Shown here piece by piece: positions 57,936 through 64,000 of a stretch of DNA of 64,000 nt. Made by a program: the position numbers and the translations under genes. The DNA is from Glycine soja (lineage: Eukaryota; Streptophyta; Magnoliopsida; Fabales; Fabaceae): assembly GCF_004193775.1 (NCBI RefSeq), contig NC_041019.1, positions 13,130,204-13,194,203 on the forward strand, written 5' to 3'. A model generated the notes under the pieces. That model made no database searches. It was given only the letters and a program-made list of their open reading frames with translations, and had not been told where the DNA came from. Positions within the stretch are counted from its first letter, which is position 1, and every line of letters starts with the position of its first letter.

Positions 57936-58358
57936 TGTTGTGCATGGCTCATATTTTATGGGCAGAGCAAAGTTAGACTAGTGTAAGGGCCACTTGTTGT
58001 TGGATTACAAAGTGGTTTGGGGGTGCAGGGGAAAATCCCTCGCAGAACGCGTAGTATTGTTCGCGGATTAAGATAAGATAATGCATGCGTAAAGATAATA
58101 TACGCATTAAGATAATGTACACATAATGATAATGTATGTGAGTTAAGATAATATATGCGGTTTTAAGATAATGTACACGTATATTTTATATATATATATA
58201 TATATCTTGATGTAACCTCATTGTTGATGAATAAGAAAAGAAATCATTTTGCTCTCGAGGATGTAGGCACACTTGTCGAACCGCATTAAATCTCGTGTTT
58301 GTGTGAGTGCATGTGATTTCTCTCATTCCCTTTAGAATTCAAGGTGTTATTGCTAACA
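57936..58358 (+). repeat. Copia-type LTR (423 bp)
   Basis: It begins TGTTGTGCATGG and ends TATTGCTAACA. A TATATA run lies at 58183-58203, and short GATAATGTACRC repeats at 58080-58180. It follows a polypurine tract, so it looks like the 3' LTR of copia-2, yet a primer-site-like TGATATTAGAGC follows directly at 58361. Confidence 0.75.
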
Positions 58359-58619
58359 ATTGATATTAGAGCTGATGGTTCGACTTGGTAACTGACTCAG
58401 ACGAGTAAGATGACGACGGTGGATCCTAGGCCCGGGGATCCCTTGTATCGAAAGTTTTCCTGGTGGTGGGTCCAAGCGATGAGTTTCGTGGGTTGAACAA
58501 TGGTGCAAATATCTAGAGCTTGTGGACTCTAATTAGTCATATCCTTTCATGTTTAAGACTGGGTATTGAAGGAAGTTAAAAGGATGGAAGCAATATGCAT
58601 CATCATTTATCAAGGCAAT
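58359..58619 (+). pseudogene. 5' internal copia fragment (primer site and gag start)
   Basis: TGATATTAGAGCTGATGG resembles the tRNA-Met primer site of copia elements (TGGTATCAGAGC). ATG 58411 opens a short reading, MTTVDPRPGDPLYRKFS, which soon stops. About 260 bp remain before the sequence returns to GST duplicate B. It reads as the beginning of a second internal region after the LTR. Confidence 0.5.
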
Positions 58620-59430
58620 GGCCTAAGCCTTGCAACTTATGTGATTGGAGGCTATGATCAATAACTTTTGATGGAGACAGTGAGAAAAAGATACATTGTC
58701 TATCTTGGAATAGTTTGTGCAAACCAAAGAGAAAAAATAGGCTCGAGCTATAGAAGCTTCAGATGCTTTAGTTTAGTTATGTTAGAAAAGCAGAGTTGGA
58801 CTGTTGGAAATTACTCAAGAATCAGTGTTCCCTCTTGTTTAAGGTACTAAATGGCAGATATTTTCCCAAAGGAAACTTTAAATTGGATATCGACCTAGTT
58901 ATGCTTGGAGGAGCTTTGTGAAAGCAAGTGAAGCTATTGTGTTTGACCTTAGATGGTGTATTAGAACAAGTTCCTCTGTTAAAATACGGGGAAATCCAAG
59001 ATTGCCAAATCAACCTAGCTTAAGTTTGGAGTCTATGTCTGTTGGAGCCTACATCATTAGTAAATAGCCTTATTGATGAAGATCTTAAAAACTGGAATGA
59101 GCCTTTAATTAATGTAGTTTGAATTTCCTTCTTTTCGAGGTGGCTCAAGTCAAGAATATCCTATTCAGTTAGATATCTTGCAGTGGCACTGGTCCTAGGA
59201 TGGTCCGTCCATACACAGTTAGATCAGCTTCCCACAGGTTGATGTTTAGACATGAAGCTGATAACCAAGGCAGTTCTTCACCAACTTTTGAAAAATTAGA
59301 GTCCAAATGGTAGGTTGATCAAATCCTCAGCCCAACTCTTTTGCTCATGTTGGGCAATTTGGAGCCTTTTAACCCCTAAACGGTTGTACACACAAAGCTA
59401 ACCAATTAAGATCTTTAGTTATGTTGGTCT
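58620..59430 (+). pseudogene. LINE remnant in GST duplicate B
   Basis: Counterpart of about 31000-31740. SLIDEDLKNWNEPLI (near 59065) and YTVRSASHRLMFRH (near 59213) show the same zf-RVT region of a LINE polyprotein, with more indels than in copy A. Confidence 0.55.
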
Positions 59431-59881
59431 AAGGCCTGAAACGCATATCGAATCTAAGAGAGTGATGCTGAAAATAGCAAGGGAATGCTGCTAGAGTAGT
59501 CACATTAAAAAAATTGATAATAATTAAAATATTAGCAAATTGGAAAATTGGTGTTCTTCTACTTCACTGTCAAGAAATGGTTTCCCTCAGTGAAAGAAAG
59601 GATGGACCACAGTAGCAATTTTTCATGGAAAAAGAATAATGTCAAACTTGTTTTGGGATTCTTTGCTTCTTAGAGTCTATTAGAATAACTTCTTGCCAAA
59701 GGTAAACTAAAGGAAACATGCCATTCTTTCATGCATTATTTTCCCAAGCATAGAATGTTCTTTATAATTGCATCCCTTCATGATTTTTGTGGTTACAATT
59801 TAACAATTTCTTTATTTTCTACAATTTTTTTTCCATTTTAAGCCCATTAAATTATGAACATAGTACATAAAATAAAATGAA
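59431..59881. other. AT-rich intergenic DNA
   Basis: No coding similarity or repeats recognised. Confidence 0.6.
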
Positions 59882-60232
59882 AGGTAAAATATATTTTTAA
59901 TCCCTAATAAATATTTAAATTTCATGTTTGTTTTCTGATAAAAAAATTGTTTGCATTGAGTTCTTAATAAAATAATAATTTTATTTTTTTATCATTCACA
60001 TTGTTTTTAGTTTTTTTATAAATTAGTCAATTTTGTATTATTTTTAGATAAATTTTTTTTATTTGTTATTGATCTTTTCAAAGGGACTAATAACAAATAA
60101 AATTTTTTTATTAAAAAATACATAAAATTCATTAATTTTCAAGGATTAAGAAAAAGTACTGGACAAAAAAATTATTAGGAAACAAACATAAAATTTAGAT
60201 ATTTATTATGGATCACAGATATATTTTAGCCT
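59882..60232. mobile_element. MITE with AT-rich inverted repeats
   Basis: The left GGTAAAATATATTTTTAATCC...TAAATTTCATGTTTGTTTTC is mirrored by the right GAAACAAACATAAAATTTA...GGATCACAGATATATTTTAG. The middle is low-complexity. Confidence 0.7.
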
Positions 60233-60676
60233 ACAATGAAAAATAGTTTATAATTTTAAATTATATATCTTTTATTTTCTTTGCTTGACATTAAAATAAA
60301 ATCTGGATTAACATTTTCTTCTTATTATGTAAGAATTTTAAAAATATAGATTTTTTTATATAGACTAATTCATATTTAATTTTATTTTAGGAATTTAAGT
60401 TTCTAATTCTAATTAAGAAGTATAATAATTTGAATTATGAGTTCGATCTGATTGAAATTTTTTTATATAAGCAAAGTTTCAATAAATCTCAAATTTAATT
60501 ATAAGCATATACTGAGTTAATAGAAAGTTACATTAAACTCCATGTTACAAACGACCAAGCGCATAGATAGATTAGCTCACGATTGTTCCGATTTAGGAGT
60601 CTCGAGATCGAGTTCTAAGTTATTTCACTTTTTAGAATGTATACACATTAGTTTTTTGGGTGTTTAATTAAATTAA

Positions 60677-61720
60677 GGCAAAATTGCACTTTTGTCCCCC
60701 AGTTTATCTTTAATTTCAAATTTGGTCCTCCTATAATTTAATTCACAAATTTGATCCTCCAGTTTTATAAATCCCTGCAAAATTGGTCCTGAAAGCCTAA
60801 TTTAGACGTTGACCGTTAACCTCATACGTTGATTGTCACGACTGCCACGTGTCAGCGTCTGAGTAGTTTCCTATAAAGACTTCATTTTTTGTAGGTAAAA
60901 TTGTAATTTGGTCCCCCAATTTTACTCTAATTTCGATTTTGGTCCCCTTATAATTTAATTCACACATTTGGTCCCTCAGTTTTATAAATCCTTTTATAAA
61001 TTCAATCACATTTGATTACTGGAGAAGTTGTATTTCAAATAAAAATACTATTGTCATACATAGGCCACTTAAGCAGTCGTATACACATGGGGGAGCAAAA
61101 AAAGAAAAAAAAAAGGGGGGGTTATTACAGAACCTGTCAAAGAGATCTGAAAATTTCAGAGGCAGGTTGAGATTCATGCACCACTTTCCCAAGTTGAACA
61201 ATCCCAGAAGTGGGAGAGAGACAAAGAGTGATTTTTCTTTGGGTTCCAAGTGAGTGAAAAACTTGCGATGAAAAAGAAGTACGGGATTTATCAATACCTA
61301 CCATGTCTCTAGTACCGGTGGTTAAACTATTCAAAAGACCAATTTTGCAGGAACAATTTATAAAGGGATTTATAAAAGTGACTAAATGAGGGACCAAATG
61401 TGTGAATTAAATTATAAGGAGACCAAAATTGAAATTTGAGTAAAATTGGGGGACCAAAAGTACAATTTTACCTACAAAAAATGAAGTCTTTACAGGGAAC
61501 CACTCAGACGTTGACACATGACATTAACACATGACATTGACATGTGGCAGTCACACGTGACCATCAACGTCTGAGGTTAACGGTCGACGTCCAAATCGGG
61601 CTTCCAGGACCAATTTTGCAGGGATTTATAAAATCGGAGGATCAAATTTGTGAATTAAATTATAAAGGGACCAAATCCGTAATTGGAGATAAAGTGGGGG
61701 ATCAATTTTACAATTTTACC
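60677..61720 (-). mobile_element. Foldback element, copy 3 (1044 bp, reverse orientation)
   Basis: The ends GGCAAAATTGCAC and CAATTTTACC with long inverted arms as in copies 1 and 2. A 9-bp duplication TTAAATTAA is at 60668-60676 and 61721-61729. The single-copy centre is the reverse complement of that in copies 1 and 2, so it inserted the other way round and independently. Confidence 0.85.
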
Positions 61721-61729
61721 TTAAATTAA

Positions 61730-62490
61730 TTACCTATTACATGTCTCAGTTTATTATCATATTGCAGCTCGGCTATTGTTCATGAGTTTTAAGGTCATTG
61801 TACAATAGAAAGAAAAGGATTGATAAATATTAAAAGTTCCTGAATCCAAACGTTAGATTTGTTATCACAACCAACAACAACAAAAAATGTTAATACATGT
61901 TAGTTTGTTCGTATACACAATTAAATTCCACTGTATATGTATGGTGAAATATTACAATAGCTTAAGAAAATTACTTTTGTTTTACATTTTATTTTATTTT
62001 TCATTTTTTAAAACATTGTGATTATTCTTCTTTCTTTTTTTTTTCTTTTTGTTGGTTAATAGTGTTTTTTTTTGTTGGTGAAAGGTTAATAGTATGTTTA
62101 GCTTTTGCATTTTTCTATTCCGCACTATTTTTTTTCTTTTTATATTTTTTTCCTATTAAAGTTTTTTTTCTTTTTATTTTCTCTTATTCTTTTTTGTCTT
62201 ACAAATTTTAAAAAAATTATTTTCAAATTTACCTAAAGATCAATTTCAATTTTTGTATCGAATCAGTTTCAGTTTTAAAATCAAAATTAAAATGGATGAG
62301 TTCTAAAAAGTGAAATATTTGTGAAGAAAATTTTGCTATCCATAATAATCTTAAATCACCTCAATAAAATTGTCTCATGTGAATTATATATGTAATATAT
62401 AGAGAAAAAAACGTCCATGTGAAGAAATGAATGACGTTTAACTTTTGTCCTTTTGTTCCATGTAATGGTTAGTGTAACTAGATGCCATAA
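61730..62490. other. AT-rich intergenic DNA
   Basis: T-rich stretches at 61980-62220; no gene or ordered repeat seen. Confidence 0.6.
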
Positions 62491-63000
62491 TCTATCAGTT
62501 TTTTTATAAATTCAGAAAATCTCTCAACAGCGTCCCTCAAGCTTGTTGCCAAAATATTTTGTTTCTTTCATCAGTTTTTCATGAATTCTCAAAGCCTGAC
62601 ACCACTCTGTCTCTCAATCTAATTGCAAAAATATTTTGTTTCAGTCATCAGCTCTTCATAAACTCTCCCAATACTCCATCCCTCAATCTCGTTACAAAAA
62701 TAAACTGTTTCTTTCATCAGTTGTTCATAAAGTCACAATCTCTCAACACTGTTCCTCCTCAATCTTGTTGCAAAAATATAGTTTTTTTCATCAGTTTTTT
62801 TATAAAGTCTCAAAAGCTCACATCACTTTGTTCCTCAATTTTATTGCCAAAATATATTGTTTCTTTCATCAGTTTTTCACAAAGTCATAAAATCTCCCAC
62901 AACTCCATCCCTCAATCTTGTTGCAAAATTCTATATTGTCTCTTTCATCAGTTTTTTTATAGTTTCAAAACCTTACACCACTCTATCCCTCAATCTTGTG
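62491..63000 (+). repeat. Minisatellite upstream of the resistance-like gene, seven units
   Basis: TTTCATCAGTTTTT-like starts at about 62491, 62567, 62644, 62713, 62787, 62865 and 62944 (69-79 bp apart). Each unit continues with CATAAAGTC, CTCACAACACT and CCCTCAATCTTGTTGC. Units are diverged and contain no gene; overlapping Phe/Ser-rich ORFs are artefacts. Confidence 0.9.
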
Positions 63001-63010
63001 GGAAAAAAAA

Positions 63011-64000
63011 ATGTCTATTCGAACAAATCCCATGAAAGCAGTGCCTACATTGTTGAAGCGGCTGGTGACAGTAGAGAAACAACTCAAACAAGTGAATTTG
63101 AATGATTTGAAGTCTGAGTTGATTAGGATAAAGGACCTGTTTTCCTTAGTGAAGAAAAATGAAGAAGAACTCCTTGACACATTAACAGTCCTGGATGGCT
63201 ATCTTCGCAACAAAAACATAAATAAGTTGACAGAAGAGGAGGGACACATTCGCAAGAGAATAAGAGAATCAACTCAAAAGTTGCTGCCTGCTGGTGAAAT
63301 CCAAAGTACTAATATAGAGGATTCTCAGTCATCAAGAAAACTCCCTTCGAGCCTACAACGTGAGGAGTTGGAAATGATTGAGGTAAATTGTAACAAACTT
63401 GATCATGTTGGAAAACGTTGCTTGTTGTCTCTCTTACATTTCCCTGAAAATGCTGTTATGAAGAAAAGTAATATAATTCTCTGGTGGGTTGGAGTGGGTT
63501 TAACAGCAAATGAAAATGGTGAGGATGTGTTTGACAAGCTTATGGATAATAAAATAATTGTACCGCATCGTAGTGACAAGTATCCCATTGAGAATAAATT
63601 TAGAATTAATCCTTGTGTCCATCATATCCATAAGTCAGGGAAGTTGTTGTTAGAAAATGATGAAAAGCAGCCTTTACAAATTATAACCCCATCTCATCAT
63701 AGTGATTCAGGTACTTATTTAGCACTTGACAAACAAAAGGTTAAACTAAGTGATCAGTTTGGTTTTAAATCCAACAATTGCAGAAGTGTTTTTAATGTTG
63801 GTGCAAGTTATCTTAATTTTGGACCCCAATGGATGGCCAAAATGAAGCATTTGGAGGTGCTTCAACTGGGTCGTTGGCTGCAAGGTTCACCAAAACATCA
63901 TATTGAAGTGGAGAGTGAAGAATTCTTGAAGGAGTTAAGGGATCAAAAGGAGTTGAAGTATCTTAGCCTTCGCGGGATATCAAGAATATCTGAACTGCCA
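63011..64000 (+). CDS. Disease-resistance-like CC/LRR protein, 5' part (330 codons, open at window end)
   Basis: ATG 63011 (MSIRTNPMKAVPTLL) opens 330 codons without a stop, to the window edge. Residues 12-90 form a charged coiled coil (KRLVTVEKQLKQVNLNDLKS and on). Residues about 136-170 (KRCLLSLLHFPENAVMKKSN, then ILWWVGVGL) resemble the winged-helix end of an NB-ARC domain, the part normally reading C-x-x-x-F-P-E-x...L-I-x-x-W-x-x-E-G. From about 280, LEVLQLGRW and EFLKELRDQKELKYLSLRGI look like leucine-rich repeats. No P-loop, kinase-2 or GLPL motif occurs between coil and winged helix, where about 300 residues are normally found. Probably a member of the RPP13-like-4 type annotations; an immune role is inferred. 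The start follows the minisatellite by 10 bp. Confidence 0.75.
   Translation, partial: MSIRTNPMKAVPTLLKRLVTVEKQLKQVNLNDLKSELIRIKDLFSLVKKNEEELLDTLTVLDGYLRNKNINKLTEEEGHIRKRIRESTQKLLPAGEIQSTNIEDSQSSRKLPSSLQREELEMIEVNCNKLDHVGKRCLLSLLHFPENAVMKKSNIILWWVGVGLTANENGEDVFDKLMDNKIIVPHRSDKYPIENKFRINPCVHHIHKSGKLLLENDEKQPLQIITPSHHSDSGTYLALDKQKVKLSDQFGFKSNNCRSVFNVGASYLNFGPQWMAKMKHLEVLQLGRWLQGSPKHHIEVESEEFLKELRDQKELKYLSLRGISRISELP

Larger units (their letters stand above)
48182..59430 (+). repeat. GST segmental duplicate, copy B (interrupted)
   Basis: 48182-50943 matches copy A from 27617 on. The match resumes at about 58620 (CCTAAGC...ACTTATG, then GGAGGCTATGATMAATAACTT) and covers the LINE remnant. Copia-2 material lies between. 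Confidence 0.8.

Noticed and set aside
62559..63105. Phe/Ser-rich ORFs of 82-158 residues
   Set aside because: They lie across the minisatellite and exist because unit lengths keep frame in places; the real gene starts at 63011 in another frame.

Overview
This window is nuclear DNA of a flowering plant. The AT-rich intergenic DNA, the intron-containing phi-class glutathione S-transferase (GST) genes, the very large Tat/Ogre-type Ty3-gypsy element and the retrotransposon, MULE and MITE families all point to a legume, most likely soybean (Glycine) or a close relative; this is inference from recalled family resemblance, not a search. Only three probable host genes are visible: two intact GST genes (27766-29220 and 48331-49644) and the 5' part of a disease-resistance-like CC/LRR gene running off the right edge (63011-64000). 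Nearly everything else is mobile DNA.

Region 1 (87-22837) is a nested retrotransposon pair. A degenerate Ty1-copia element (LTRs 87-798 and 22176-22837, 5-bp target duplication GTTAT) is split inside its RNase H by an 18.9-kb Tat/Ogre-like Ty3-gypsy element (2339-21228, LTRs 2339-4122 and 19467-21228, target duplication GCTAT). In order the gypsy element carries an extra ORF upstream of gag, gag, protease plus G-patch, a candidate intron, RT, two RNase H domains, integrase, a possible internal promoter and 5'-UTR intron, a second extra ORF, and a 3' tandem-repeat array. All its genes are broken.

Region 2 (22843-27616) holds small MITE/foldback elements, a 178-bp TG microsatellite with a 19-G tract, and AT repeats.

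Region 3 (27617-59430) is a duplicated GST segment. Copy A (27617-about 31740) and copy B (48182-50943 continuing at about 58620-59430) each hold one GST gene followed by a LINE remnant; copy B is split by copia-2, which itself contains a solo LTR. Between the copies lies a head-to-tail 3.25-kb tandem duplication (31741-44097). Its first unit was later hit by a 5.8-kb MULE (MULE-1, 33908-39723, 9-bp target duplication), while the second unit keeps the empty site. A second MULE-like element (MULE-2, 44041-47350) carries a plant-mobile-domain gene antisense to a transposase fragment. Both MULEs have arrays of short palindromes just inside their ends.

Region 4 (59431-64000) has a MITE, a third copy of a foldback element, and a seven-unit minisatellite ending about 10 bp before the resistance-like gene. 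The visible biology is mostly a layered insertion and duplication history. The most unusual observations are the subterminal palindrome arrays of the two MULEs and the loss of the catalytic serine in both GST copies.
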